Shown here piece after piece: positions 45,715 through 58,008 of a stretch of DNA of 64,000 bases. The position numbers and the translations under genes are program-made. How positions within the stretch are numbered: position 1 is the stretch's first letter; every line of letters starts with the position of its first letter. Where the stretch lies: NCBI GenBank assembly GCA_032719365.1, contig CM064875.1, positions 31,394,693 through 31,458,692 of the forward strand. The letters run 5' to 3'. The stretch is from Prinsepia uniflora (taxonomy: Eukaryota > Streptophyta > Magnoliopsida > Rosales > Rosaceae). The notes below the pieces were generated by a model, which did not search any database, was not told the origin of the DNA, and saw nothing but the letters and a program-made list of their open reading frames with translations.

Positions 45715-48287
45715 TGACAGGACCCATCCCAATCCCCCCGGAATTAACGCGGGATGACCCTGCTCCCATCTGACACGAAGTGTCAGACAAGGGATATTTA
45801 AGTCCTTTGCCCTCCTGGGCTATCAGAGTACGCCAGGATCCAGAGAAGGTATGCGATATCTCGGTCTCTGCTACAGTCCACACCCGAGACTTCTCAAATT
45901 CAAGGTCAATGTCCGCAGACCACTGATCCTACTCGAGGTTATAGTAACCATAGCCTTCCTGAGAGTAAGGAACCCAACTGGGGGGTGACTCCACTTAGTC
46001 GGTGCTCCGTGACTACACCGGGGTCCACCCAGGCCAACGACCTTCCCCGGTGGAGATAATAAAAGTAAAGGAAGGTATATGAACATATATATACATAGCA
46101 CAAATATCCATGCCCGGTTCCCCTGAACCGTCAGGATCCATAATATCCATTCCATTCATAAATATATAACATCCTCCATACCCGGTTCCTATAAACAGTC
46201 ATGTACCACAATCACATAACCGGGGTTCATGCTGGTTCCCATAAACCATCATGTACCATCATAACATAACCAGGGTTCATGCCGGTTCCCATAAACCGTC
46301 ATGTACCATAATAACATAACCAGGGTTCATGCCGGTCCCCATAATCCGTTATGAACCACGATACCATAACAAAGTTTCATGCCGGTTCCCAAAAATCGTC
46401 ATGTACCATCATAACATAACCAGGGTTCATCCCGGTCCCCATAATCCGTCATGAACCACAATACCATAACAAGGGTTCATGCCGGTTCCCATAAACCATC
46501 ATGAACCGGTAAATCCATTTAAGGTTCCCTGACCGGAAATCAAAATCGTAAAGTAACCTGGGTCTCGTGTCCGAACATAGGACATCAGCTGGGCACCAAT
46601 CTCGATATCTGAGGTCATATGCCCGACACAAAACCAAATGGGTCTCATGCCCGAGTTTATCCTTATGAAATCCAAATCCAACTTATTAAAACCAATAAGG
46701 AAATACAGACCTGTATAAGCACCGTATAAGGCCAAACCCTCGAAATACGTGCTTATACGTAACCACATACAAATGCACCCATGGCATTACCAAACATGTA
46801 ATAAAATACATAATAAACATTTATGCTTGCGCCAATTTAGAAAACCAAGGTCCACTCACACACCGTCCGAGCTTCCGCCTCGATTTGCGTGCCATAGGCT
46901 CTCCCTAGCCGATCACTATCACCGGGACTCCCGAACCTGTTCAAATCGTAATATAAGGTTACTAACTACTTAATTAACCTCCTACCAAAGCCTCCTACCA
47001 AACCTATCGAAACGATGTTCGATTGACACGAAACAGTCCCAAAATGTTCGTTACATCGAATAGATGATTTTGTATGTTGAAAACTTCCCCAAATTACTGA
47101 TCACGCGTCCTCGCGCGCCCCAAGAAGACTCAGAATACTATTCATCATCATCAAGCTCCAGCTTTTAGTGTGCTGAACCGATTCACTGATCACCGGTACT
47201 GTGCTGAACCGGCGTGACCGGTTCAGTACTTTCCTCCCTCTGTTTTGGTCCGATTTCAACCCTAATAAATCCTATAATTCCTATTTTCATGTTTCCTATC
47301 TATTCCAATCATTAAACCTAGCTAAAACCGCATAAAACCCATGGTTTAATCTTTGAACCTTATGGTTCACGCTTCCCAAAACTCCCCCATGGCTTCACCG
47401 CCATCCAACCCCATTAAAAAGCTTCATATTAAGTCCCTAGCAACCTAAATAACCTTATCCAAACGTCCTAAACGATCCATAATGCCTAAATCGACAAATA
47501 GAGGAAAAATGTGTTAACCGGGTACCTTTCGGTTTTCACGGCTCCACCGTCCACGGCGGCGTGCCCTTGGCCGGCCACCACCTTCCTCAGTCCTCTTGTC
47601 ACTCTCTGGTCTCATAGGTGATCATATGGGGTTGGGTTGGATTGGTTTGGATTGCACAGAGAAGAGGGAATGAGATCGGGAAATGGTTTGTGTTTTTTAA
47701 TGGAAGAAAGAATGATCGATGCGTGTATGTGAATTAAGGGCCAGTGGATGGGTGACACTTGTCACTCATCCATTGGGCAGGAACTAAATATCTAGGCCCA
47801 CTGGAGTCCAAAAGTTAGGTTATTTCGTAATTCGTGCAATAGTGGACTTGAACTTCCGTGAACCGTAACTTCGTCGTCGAACATCCGAATTCGATGTGCC
47901 GCCTATCTATGGATTCGTATCATCCCGATCTACTAACGGTCCTCGGTCCTCGGCAATCGGACCTCTCGGTCAAAAAAGTCAACATTTGGCCCCTTTTAAC
48001 CAAAATTACCAAAATACCCCTAAACTTCCGAACGTCATAACTTCCTCCTCGAACGTCGGAATTGAACGTGCCACCTGTCTATGAACTCGTGACGTCCTAA
48101 GTTACGTCACGGTCATCGGTCAAAGTCCATTTGACTGACCGAATGAAAAGTCAACGTTTTGTCCACATCCAAGGGCAAAACGGTCATTTTGTATCGTTCA
48201 TCCGATTTCGCCAAACTAATCACGGATTAGCCTCACTAATCGTGTTTAGCACTAATCTAATCATGGAATTCGGGACGGGTCGTTACA
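45715..48287 (-). mobile_element. 3' LTR of copy C
   Basis: Plus reading TGACAGGACCCATCC ... GGGACGGGTCGTTACA. It keeps the terminal hairpins (ATCTGACAC/GTGTCAGA near 45769-45789) and an array of ~50-60 bp CATG-palindrome units (46155-46510). The right arm GTCCACTCACA is at 46850-46860; the left arm was lost with the deletion near 45892. Two U3 modules lie at 47860-48200. Confidence 0.9.
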
Positions 48288-51200
48288 ACCTTCCCTCCTT
48301 AATTAATTTCGTTCTCGAAATTCCAACCGACCTAATTCTAATTGTTCTTCCCTCCTTAATTAGTTTTGTTCTCGAAACTCCAACTATCCTAATTCCACAT
48401 CCACCCCGTGGAAAGTAGAATCGACCTCGAAACTCGTGTACACTCGTACACCCACTAACCAGAACGATAGTCGTCTCCAACCAGACGTACCACTAATACT
48501 CATATCGTATCGACTACATTCGACCACGTCGAATAACAGTAGTCATACGTTCCGAGTTGACACCAATTGTCAAATCTACCAAGTCGCTGACACAAACACT
48601 CGAAGGTTCCCTTGCTCCATCACCAATCTATCCTGACCTCTGCTCCCACTGGGAGTCACCAAATCTCACTAACCGATCCACGTTGACACCTTCGACAAAC
48701 TGTCACCACTTGACAGTCGCTAGTCGAAAACTGACGCGATACACTCGTGGTTACACTAACCACCAACTCACTCAACCTAGGTATACGCATACCAACAAAT
48801 ACTCAACATGTGTGTAACTAGACCCATCAGAAATACCATGACCCACTGCACAGTATCCAATGTCTAGTTCACGACCTCAACTAATCTAATGGTATCGGAA
48901 CTAAGCCAATCACCAACATGCTCACCAATGTACCACTGGTATAACCTATATACCGTCACCAAACATCACAAGTCTGCCTAGTATCGTACCTCGAACAACG
49001 TACATGGTACGTACATCTACCCATCAATCAGCCTACAACCATCTAGGTCGTAGCCAATCAGGTTTCAATAATGGAGTCCATCTGTCCAATCCCGGACTAG
49101 ACAAATCGAACTCCAACCCATCATCCATTTCCAAATCCGAATCCGAATCCGAATCCGAATCCGAATCCGAATCCGAATCCGCAATTTCGTAAGAAATCCC
49201 GAATCTAAACCGAGAAATCATATCCGTAATCATATCCAATTTTAAATCCGAAATCATCATTCCATAAGCTCGCATTTGGAATAACCATTCCGAACCCAAA
49301 TCCATAAAAGGAAATCCACTGTCAAGCTCCAGAATCAAATCCTGAATCGTCACCCAGAATCCGATTCCAAAACCCAAATCCAGAAATCCTTTTTCAAGTT
49401 CCAAAATTAAATCCTGAATCGTCATCCAGAAATCTGATTCCAAAACCCGAAATCTCGCTCTCGTCTACCGAGACGCGTCAAAACTGAACCTATTGGTTAC
49501 CTGCTCAATACATTCGATTGACTTCATAGGGAAGCCAATCCCAACATCAATACATCTCTAAGGCTGACCATATCCGAACTCATCGGACACCTACTCACTT
49601 GAGTTATATACCATACGGGATTTACCTCGAAAAAAAGTTCAGTCCCAACATCCTCAACTCAACCAATTTCCCACATTTAAATAGATCAGTCAATGACGAG
49701 ACACGCCGAGACTGTGGGTTCTCACTGATTACCTCGTATCGATCCTTGGCATTCCACCGAGGAAAAATCAAGGATGATCCAACATGATGACATCAAACCT
49801 CATCCTAAGTGAATACAACCAAAACTCGTTGCACTCACAACGCATCCAACATCATCTGCCACCAAGCAGAAAATGCTCTCGATGGTCCCAAAACAGTTTC
49901 CGGGTCCACCAACCAATGCACGATCAGTGTACTAGTGGCAACCAACAACATCTACATCATCAACATCATCTACCATCATCAATTATGGTAGAACCTGAGA
50001 AGTCACCCTAATGACTTCGAAATATCCATTACCAATGCGGAAAACCCGCATTCCACTCGTCACCACAATCACAACCTCTCTCGATTGCGTAGTTCCAACC
50101 ATGTCAGAACCAACACACTCGGACATCGACCATGTGTCCCCAACAATCAACATTCATCCTAATTTGATGTAACGCTCGACTGAAGAGTCACAACAGCCTC
50201 ATGCTGTGATATGCAGTCAAATCTCTGCATACCACCATACCTGACCAATTCTGACCAACTCTGGCCAATACTGACTAACTGGTCGCTAAACCCCATGACA
50301 ACACTCATTCCTCAAGTCTTATTTACTGCTGGATCCAATCCGGTCCATCACTATCCGTGATCCACTCCCGAACCACAGATACCAAACATATACTCATCTT
50401 GGCGGAGTCATATCCCGATTCGTAACTCACCGTCATCACAATCACCGGCACCAACACCAGTGCTAGTACCAGCACCAACACACTATCACCTGCACTAGTA
50501 TCAGCACACAAGCATCCACACTAGTAGTAGCACACTAACACCAGTATCAGTATCAGCATCGGCACACAAACATCAGTATCAGTATAAGCACCTCGTGTGC
50601 AAACTGACAACCTTTGATCTCCGCTCATACCAAGCGACGACCCTGTACCTCTGCTCGAATAGAAGAAACTCTGCCACCCTCGTACCCAACACCTCTGGGT
50701 ACAGTCACCCTGACAACTCATATGAGAAAAGGAAACGTCCCCGTCTCATTCTGCGATCGCACTTAGCCGTAACCGAGTCGAATCCAGAATCACTGCTCGT
50801 ACATATGCGTTACTCACGCACCCCGTATCATCGTCACGACTGACAATCCCATCGTCCCAATTGTCACGGTAACCTGAGTCTACACGACCTGATAAGACTC
50901 GACTACGTCCCTTGATAGTAGCGTCTGCCACAACCTCGTGCAGACCTAACTACCAGGCATCTCGATATCCAGACTCCGCATCCAACGGAATCAACCGCCC
51001 ATATTTAACTATTATGTATCCCAAACCTGGGATTCCATCGACAAGTACCAACCCTGATAACTTGTCCAACCAATCTCTAACCAGTCGTAACTCGACTCAA
51101 CCAATGTCGTCTACCAGGTCATCCATGACGGTAGTTGTACCAACAATCCATCACAACTACAGTAGCACGACAACCAACTAGATCTAACCGATAGGTACAA

Positions 51201-51856
51201 CTCCGACTGCAAAGTGCAGTCCCAACACAAGCCGACATGACTAGACCGACTAAGGAATCCAAATCTGAATAGTCATCCAAGTCAAACCACTCGTCAACTC
51301 ACATTTTCGAACCATACACCCAAGGTAGGGTTCCACAATCACACTTAGAGTTCCTCAGAACCTAACTGCAAGCTACCAACTGCAGTACAATCCACAATCT
51401 GACCGACTCCGCGGTCTTAACATCGCAAGGACGTCAATCCAATCCTACCATAAGTTCCACTAGGATTCCTTGAATCTGACTGCTAACTGCCATAAGTAGT
51501 AAATCCATTTAAGGTACCAATATCTGATCATGGGATGGTCACAACATCCAACCAGTCGTCGGAACCGATCCTACGACATCGTGAAAGACGATCCCAACTA
51601 ACCGTCACACGATCAAAACTCGAAAGTACCATTACGTTCATCCTTCCATAAGGTCCCACACTGCCAACCTTAACAGAACTATGGCAACCCCGGCATCAAG
51701 TGCCAAACCAAGACATTCCACGATACAGTCCTACTAACTATCATATCGGCATCCCAACAATCAGGTTGACCACGAACTGTAGCCCCTTGAGATATCACAT
51801 CCTCGACCTGTGTACTACTCCAAGAGCTTCGCGGTTGTTCGAATAGAGACAACCCC
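48288..51856 (-). mobile_element. Internal domain of copy C, non-coding
   Basis: Starts with a minus-strand PPT (plus ACCTTCCCTCCTTAATTAA) and a duplicated PPT block. A 136-codon minus frame at 49033-49443 includes eight GAATCC units (49133-49182; Ser-Asp repeats on the minus strand). It overlaps the 105-codon frame of copy B but ends differently because of a one-base deletion. No known domain is present. Confidence 0.8.
49133..49182 (+). repeat. Hexamer microsatellite (GAATCC)8
   Basis: Tandem GAATCC in copy C; copies A and B have only two to three units at the homologous place (8315-8330, about 42262-42280). Confidence 0.9.
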
Positions 51857-51868
51857 ACTCTGATACCA
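51857..51868 (-). other. Primer binding site of copy C, iMet type (one mismatch)
   Basis: The minus strand reads TGGTATCAGAGT, three bases from the LTR end at 51872. Confidence 0.9.
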
Positions 51869-51871
51869 CGC

Positions 51872-54800
51872 TGACAGGACCCATCCCAATCCCCCCGGAT
51901 TAACGCGGGATGACCCTGCTCCCGTCTCACACGAAGTATCAGACAAGGGATATTTTCGTCCTTTGCCCTCCCGGGCTATCAGAGTACGCCAGGATCCGGA
52001 GGAGGTATGCGATATCTCGATCTCTGCTACAGTCCACACCCGATGTCAACCTGAAGGGCAGTCAAAACATTAAAAGTTGTGAGTGGACAAAATAACCAGT
52101 TTATAAAAACATTTCCATAAAGACATTTGTACCCTTCACTAAAAAGCATGCATGCATTCAAAAACCATTTAACCAAATGGAAACCATATGTGGGAACTAA
52201 GCCCAAAACCATAATCAAATCAAAGATATGGGCCACTGCCCAAATTCATAGGAAACCAATAAGGGACTCAGCCCATAACCATAACCATACTGAAACCAAA
52301 GACACGAGCCACGTCACAAATCCTGTGCACACCTATGCACCCCACATATCAAAAAATCATAAGATTCAACCATACGGGCCACTGCCCAAAACCATACGGG
52401 ACTCAGCCCAAAACCTGTGTAACCACACATCACATCTCATATACGATATCATATATCATATATACATATAAGTTACACAACCAATCCTGTCACGGTATCC
52501 AAAGCTACGCGCGTGCTACCCGGGTCTCAATCCTAGTCTTCTCAAAGTCAAGGTCAATGTCCACAGACCACTGATCCTACTCGAGGTTATAGTAACCATA
52601 CCCTTCCTGAGAGTAAGGAACCCAACTGGGAGGTGACTCCACTCAGTCAGTGCTACGTGACTACTCCGGGGTCCACCCAGGCCAACGAACCTCGCCGGAG
52701 GAGATAATAGAAGCAAAGGAAGGTATATGAACATATATATATATATAGCACAAATATCCATGCCCGGTTCTCCTGAACCGTCAGGATCTATAATACCCAT
52801 TCCATTCATATATATATATATATAACATCCTTCATGCCCGGTTCCCATAACCCGGCATGTACCACAATCTCATAACCAGGGTTCATGCCGGTTCCCATAA
52901 GCCGTCATGTACCATCATAACATAAACAGGGTTCATGCCGGTTCCCATAAACCGTCATGTACCATAATAACATAACCAGGGTTCATGCCGGTCCCCATAA
53001 TCCGTCATGAACCACGATACCATAATAAAGGTTCATGGTGGTTCCCATAAACCGTCATGTACCATCATAACATAACCAGGGTTCATGCCGGTCCCCATAA
53101 TCCGTCATGAACCACAATACCATAACAAGGGTTCATGCGGTTCCCATAAACCGTCATGAACCGCGAATCCATTTATGGTTCCCTGACCTGAAATCAAAAC
53201 CGTAAAGTAGCCTAGGTCTCGTGCTCGAACATAGGACATCAGCTGGGCACCATGCCCGATATCTGAGGAGATATGCCTGAGAAAAAACCAAATGGGTCTC
53301 ATACCCGAGTTTATCCTTTTGAAATCCAAATCCAACTCATTAAAACCAATAAGGAAATACAGACCCGTATAAGCACCGTATAAGGCCGAACCCTCGAAAT
53401 ACGTGCTTATACGTAACCATATATAAATGCACCCATGCCATTATCAAACATGTAATAAAACATATAATAAACATTTATGCATGCACCAATTTAGAAAACC
53501 AAGGTCCACTCACAGACCGTCCGAGCTGCCGCCTCGATTTGCATGCCATAGGCTCTCTCGAGCCGATCACTGTCACCGGGACTCCCAAACCTATCCAAAT
53601 CGTAATAGAAGGTTACTAACTACTTAATTAACCTCCTACCAAAGCCTCGTAATTTTCCGATATTTTTAACTATTTTTAAACTGATCCTAAACCTTCGGAC
53701 ATCCCGAAACCTATCGAAACGATGTCCAATTGACACGAAACCAGTCCCAAAATGTTCGTTACATCGAATAGATGATTTAGTATGTTGAACACTTCCCCAA
53801 ATTACAGTTCATACGCCGTCACGTGCCCCAATAAGGTTCAGAACCATATTCATCATCATCAAGCTCCAGCTTTTACTATGCTGAACCGGTTCACTGTTCA
53901 CCGGTACTGTGCTGAACCAGCGTGACCGGTTCAGTACTTTCCTCCCTCTGTTTTGGTCCGATTTCAACCCTAATAAATCCTATAATTCATATTTTCATGT
54001 TTCCTATCTATTCCAATCATTAAACCTAGCTAAAACCGCATAAAACCCATGGTTTAATCTTTGAACCATACGGTTCAAGCTTCCCAAAACTCCCCCATGG
54101 CTTCACAGCCATCCAACCCCATTAAAAAACTTCATATTAAGTCCCTAGCAACCTAAATAACCTTATCCAAACGTCCTAAATGATCCATAATGCCTAAATC
54201 GACAAATAGAGGAAAAATGTGTTAACCGGGTACCTTTCGGGTTTCACGGCTTCACCGTCCACGGCGGCGTGCCCTTGGCCGGCCACGACCTTCCTCAGTC
54301 CTCTTGTCACTCTCTGGTCTCATAGGTGATCATATGGGGTTGGGTTGGATTGGTTTGGATTGCACAGAGAAGAGGGAATGAGATCGGGAAATGGTTTGTG
54401 TTTTTGAATGGAAGAAAGAATGATCGATGCATGTATGTGAATTAAGGGCCAGTGGATGGGTGACACTTGTCACTCATCCATTGGGTAGGAACTAAATATC
54501 TGGGCCCACTAAAGTCCAAAAGTTAGGTTATTTCGTAATTCGTGCAATAGTGCACTTGAACTTCTATGAACCGTAACTTTGCCGTCGAACATCTGAATTC
54601 GAAGTGCCGCCTGTCTATGGATTCATATCATCCCGATCTACGTAACGGTCCTCGACCCTCAGCCATTGGGCCTCTCGGTAAAAAAGTCAACATTTGGCCC
54701 CTTTTAACCAAAATTCCAAAAATACCCGTAAACTTCCGAACGTCATAACTTCCTCCTCGAACGTCGGACTTGAACGTGCCACCTGTCTATGAAGTCGTGA

Positions 54801-55041
54801 CCTCCTAAGCTACGTCATAGATTAGCCTATCTATGGACTCTTATTGTCTCAATCTACGAAATGGTCATTGGCCCTCATGTGTTTGACTCAGGCGGCCAAA
54901 AGTTAACATTTTCCCCAATCTCTAGGGTAAAATTGTCATTTTATGTCATCCCTATGAATTATCTCGACTAATTTCCGATTAGTCACGCTAATCCTTAATT
55001 ATTTACTAAACTAATTCTGAAATTTGGGACTGGTCGTTACA
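51872..55041 (-). mobile_element. 5' LTR of copy C, chimeric 5' end
   Basis: Contains the arms TTGTGAGTGGAC (52077-52088) and GTCCACTCACAG (53504-53515). GGGC..GCCC units lie at 52195-52410 and the CATG-palindrome array at 52820-53160. The U3 matches the 3' LTR up to about 54829 and then switches to a one-module U3 of another sub-type ending GGGACTGGTCGTTACA. Confidence 0.85.
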
Positions 55042-55440
55042 CTTAGAGCCATAGGGGTTCGAAGGGAGGACACTATGGAGGGAGATCATCCTCTCCTAGC
55101 TATGGACGGTTTGGCAGATATGGGAGTCCTCACAGATCAAGATTGGGATCTAGTTACAACTACAGGCCACAACAGACGGCAACTAGTGGTACTTCTGTGG
55201 GCTCTTCAAGGATGAGAGGTTAGCTTGCTTCTCTTGTGGAGAGTCATGATATTTTTCCAAGGAGTGCCCATTACTATTGGCTGGCGACAGTAGGGCTTGA
55301 CAGAGCTCAATTGGTCCCAGGTGGAATGCAGCTACGACTTCGGATGCCACGGGTGGCAGAGGCTATGGTGGAGTTGGAAGACGAGGACGGTTGGTAGACA
55401 GAATCAATAGCCTTGTACAGTTACCCAGCAGCAGGCCAGG
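55042..55440 (+). pseudogene. Tekay/Del-type gag, C-terminal remnant
   Basis: A basic Gly/Arg/Ser-rich stretch precedes a ruined CCHC zinc knuckle at about 55226-55270: C-FS-C is present, but the next codons include a stop and Tyr replaces the His before FSKEC. A Gly/Arg-rich linker and a run toward the protease follow. Frames shift at least once before the protease. The 5' part is missing, cut by the copy C LTR at 55041. In an intact element this part of Gag would bind genomic RNA; this copy cannot. Confidence 0.7.
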
Positions 55441-56794
55441 GCAGTTGCAGGTATTTTTACTGGTACACTTACTATTTTTGATATTGATGTTCGTGTTTTA
55501 ATGGACTCCGGAGCTACGCATTCATTCATTTCACCGAGTTGTGCGGGTATGTTGAATCGTTAGGTGTCGGCACTAGAAAGTGAGATGGGTGTCAGTACAC
55601 CGATGGGAGTTACCTACATCATGAACCAAGTAATGAAGGATTGTCCAGTGAAAGTAGGAGATGTGGACTTGACTGTTGATCTGATTATCATGGACTTGCA
55701 TGACTACGACGTCATATTGGGTATGAACTGGCTGTCAGAGCACTACTCTATAGTTGGCTATTGTAGTAAGCGAGTGACCTTATGGATTCGAGGTCTACCA
55801 GAGGTGATTTTCCAGGGAGATCGAAGCGTTTCACCACCTGAGGTAATTTCTGCCATTACAGCTACTAAAGTACTACAGAAGGGTTGTCAGGGTTATTTGG
55901 CGTATATTTTAGAGATGTGTAATGTTCCTTTGAGCACCGAGGACATACCAGTGGTCCGGAAATTTCTAGATGTATTTCTTGAGGACTTACTAGGTTTACC
56001 ACCACATCGGGAGATTAAGTTCACGATTAAACTACTCCCCGGGACATGACCGATATCGCAGGCGCCGTATCGTATGGCACTGGTAGAGTTATGGGAACTG
56101 AAGGTTCAACTGCATAAGTCGGTGGATTTGGGATTCATCCAACCTAGTACTTCACCGCGAGGAGCACAAGCGTTGTATGTCAAAAAGAATGAGGAAAGTT
56201 TTACGTTTGTGTGTGGACTATCGGCAGCGTAATAAGGTGACGATAAGGAACAAGTATCCCTTACCAAGGACTGATGATTTGTTCGATCATTTGTGAGGAG
56301 GAAGGTACTTTTCTAAGATTGATCTTCAGTTCGGATATCATGAGCTGAGGATTGTTGAGGAGGACGTTTTGAAGACTGCTTTTCAGAAGAGATACGGGCA
56401 TTACGAATTCCTGGTAATTCCATTTGGGTTGATGAATGCACCAACTGCATTCATGGATCTAATGAACAGAGTGTTCAAATCATACTTGGAGAAGTTTCTG
56501 ATTGTATTCATTGACAACATTTTAGTTTATTCGAGGAGTGCTAGGGCGCACCAGAAACATCTGAGATTAGTGTTAAGCAAGCTTAGGAGGAACCAATTAT
56601 TTTCTAAGTTGAGCAAGTGTCAGTTCTGGTTGAACAGTATTGGTTTTCTGGGGCATTTCATTTCAGCTGAGGGGTTCAGTATAGACACCCAGAAGATGGA
56701 AGTAGTAATCAACTGGGAAAGGCCAACTGCAGTTCCCAAGGTTCAGAAAGGGGTTAAGTTTGATTGGGATGAACTATGTGTGCAAAGTTTCTAG
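55441..56794 (+). pseudogene. Tekay/Del-type pol: aspartic protease and reverse transcriptase, dead
   Basis: The protease motif VLMDSGATHSFIS lies at 55495-55533, with an in-frame TAG at 55561. Then comes the GMNWLSEHYSIV region of the protease C-terminus and the REIKFTIKLLPG linker, with TGA at 56047. RT begins PISQAPYRMA, suffers a frameshift near 56210 and a TGA near 56295, and resumes with KIDLQFGYHEL and the YGHYEFLVIPFGL palm. The catalytic box reads FIDNILVYS, so the second aspartate is Asn. About 35 residues (the SFLGL..YYRRF connection region) are deleted after WERPTAVPKVQ. Many stops and D-to-N changes are C-to-T or G-to-A transitions, as expected of methylated, silenced DNA. Confidence 0.9.
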
Positions 56795-57505
56795 GAATTA
56801 AAAAGACGGTTGGCCACTGCGCTAGTTCTTGCACTTCCAGACAATGGTGGGGAGTTTGAGGTGCACATCAATGCGTCACTACAAGGTTTGGGTTATGTAC
56901 TGATGCAGTACAGGAGAGTGATTGCTTACGCCTCACAATAGCTAAAGCCACATAAGTTGAACTATCTCACTAAAGATTTGGAGTTGGAGGCAGTGGTACA
57001 TGCCTTAATGATTTGGAGACACTATCTGTATGGGTTGACTTTTAGGATCTTCACTAACTACCAGAGTTTGAAACACTTTTTTATGCATAAGGAATTGAAC
57101 TTGAGAAAGAGACGGTGGTTGGAATTGATCAAGAACTACGACTACATGATCGAGTATCATCTAGGAAGAGCAAATGTAGTGGCGGATGCTCTGAGTAGTA
57201 AATCAGCGAGTTTGGTGGCACACCTGAGGATGGTGTACCTACCATTGTTAATGGAACTTCGGAAGGCTGGAATTATACTTGGGATAGATGATGAAGGAGC
57301 CTTGTTGGCTTGTTTTCACATGTGGCCGACTTTGATAGACCGAATTATTGAGGCTCAATTTGAGGACCTTACTTTGTGTGTTTATTGGATGGAAGTTGAA
57401 GCGGGTGACCCGCAGGATTTCACTATTAGGGACGACAGAGCTTTATTGAAACTGGGTCGTATGTGTGTGCTTGCAACGGCAGAGTTGAGGATGGAGATTC
57501 TATAA
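56795..57505 (+). pseudogene. Tekay/Del-type pol: RNase H region, dead
   Basis: In the same frame as RT: ALVLALP, then VHINASLQGLGYVLMQ, where the first catalytic Asp is Asn. A TAG stop follows inside the ASxxL word (about 56939). DLELEAVVHALMIWRHYLYG keeps the catalytic Glu, but FTNYQSLKHFF has Asn for another Asp. Then come ELNLRKRRWLELIKNYD and HLGRANVVADALS, typical of the chromovirus RNase H/linker. Two or three catalytic acids are lost, so it is inactive. Confidence 0.9.
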
Positions 57506-58008
57506 GAAGCCCATAGTTCGGCGTACGCTATGCATCCAGGAGGGACGAAGTTGTACCGTACCCTTAGGGATCATTATTGGTGGGCCGGAATGAAAAGAGA
57601 TATCGCTAAGTTTGTCAGCAAATGTTTGACCTGTCAGCAAGTTAAGGCGGAACGAAAGAGACCGTATTGAGCTATGCAGCCACTTCCAATTTCCAAGTAG
57701 AAGTGGGATCACATCACTATGGATTTCGTACTCAAACTCCCTAGGACACGGAGTGGTTATGATGGAGTTTGCGTGATTGTGGACAGATTGACGAAGTTGC
57801 CACATTTTCTTCCTGTACATGAGACGTTTAAACCTAACCGGTTGGCTCACTTGTTCTTGAACGAGATCATCAGACTACATGTTATGCCAGAGTCTATAGT
57901 TTTGGATCGGGATCTGAGGTTCACCTTGAGATTTTGGCGGAGTCCATAGAAAGCTCTTGGTATGAACCTACACTTTAGCACGGCTTTTCATCCGGGATTC
58001 GACACACT
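57506..58008 (+). pseudogene. Tekay/Del-type integrase, truncated
   Basis: The HHCC zinc domain is recognisable: H-x6-H in HSSAYAMH, then LRDHYWWAGMKRDI and CLTCQQVK. After two stops, the core shows DFVLKLPRTRSGYDGVCVIV and LDRDLRFTLRFW, and a trace of FSTAFHPG. The sequence then breaks (about 58008) into a minus-strand LARD-type internal domain, so the catalytic Glu, C-terminal domain and chromodomain are missing. The element's own LTRs are not adjacent. Confidence 0.85.

Larger units (their letters stand above)
45715..55041 (-). mobile_element. LARD-like non-autonomous element, copy C
   Basis: Minus strand: 3' LTR 45715-48287, internal domain 48288-51871 (3584 bp, about 200 bp longer than B), primer site 51857-51868, 5' LTR 51872-55041. 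No pol motifs. The 3' LTR has lost about 500 bp near 45892, with a CCGA microhomology. The last ~210 bp of the 5' LTR (54830-55041) belong to a different LTR sub-type. The outer flanks (CTGGG and CTTAG) do not match as a TSD, as expected if that end has been replaced. Confidence 0.9.

Noticed and set aside
46155..46510. Regularly spaced palindromic repeats resembling a CRISPR array
   Set aside because: Units are imperfect, the spacers are themselves similar, and the array sits inside an LTR of a plant retroelement; the same slot has different repeats in sibling LTRs.
49033..49443. 136-residue protein with a Ser-Asp repeat tail
   Set aside because: The repeat is a GAATCC microsatellite and the frame differs at its end from copy B and is broken in copy A.
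55495..58008. Pararetrovirus or copia-type origin of the pol remnant
   Set aside because: The order protease-RT-RNase H-integrase and motifs such as YGHYEFLVIPFGL and the HHCC integrase domain are Ty3/gypsy chromovirus type; there is no movement-protein-like region and integrase does not precede RT.
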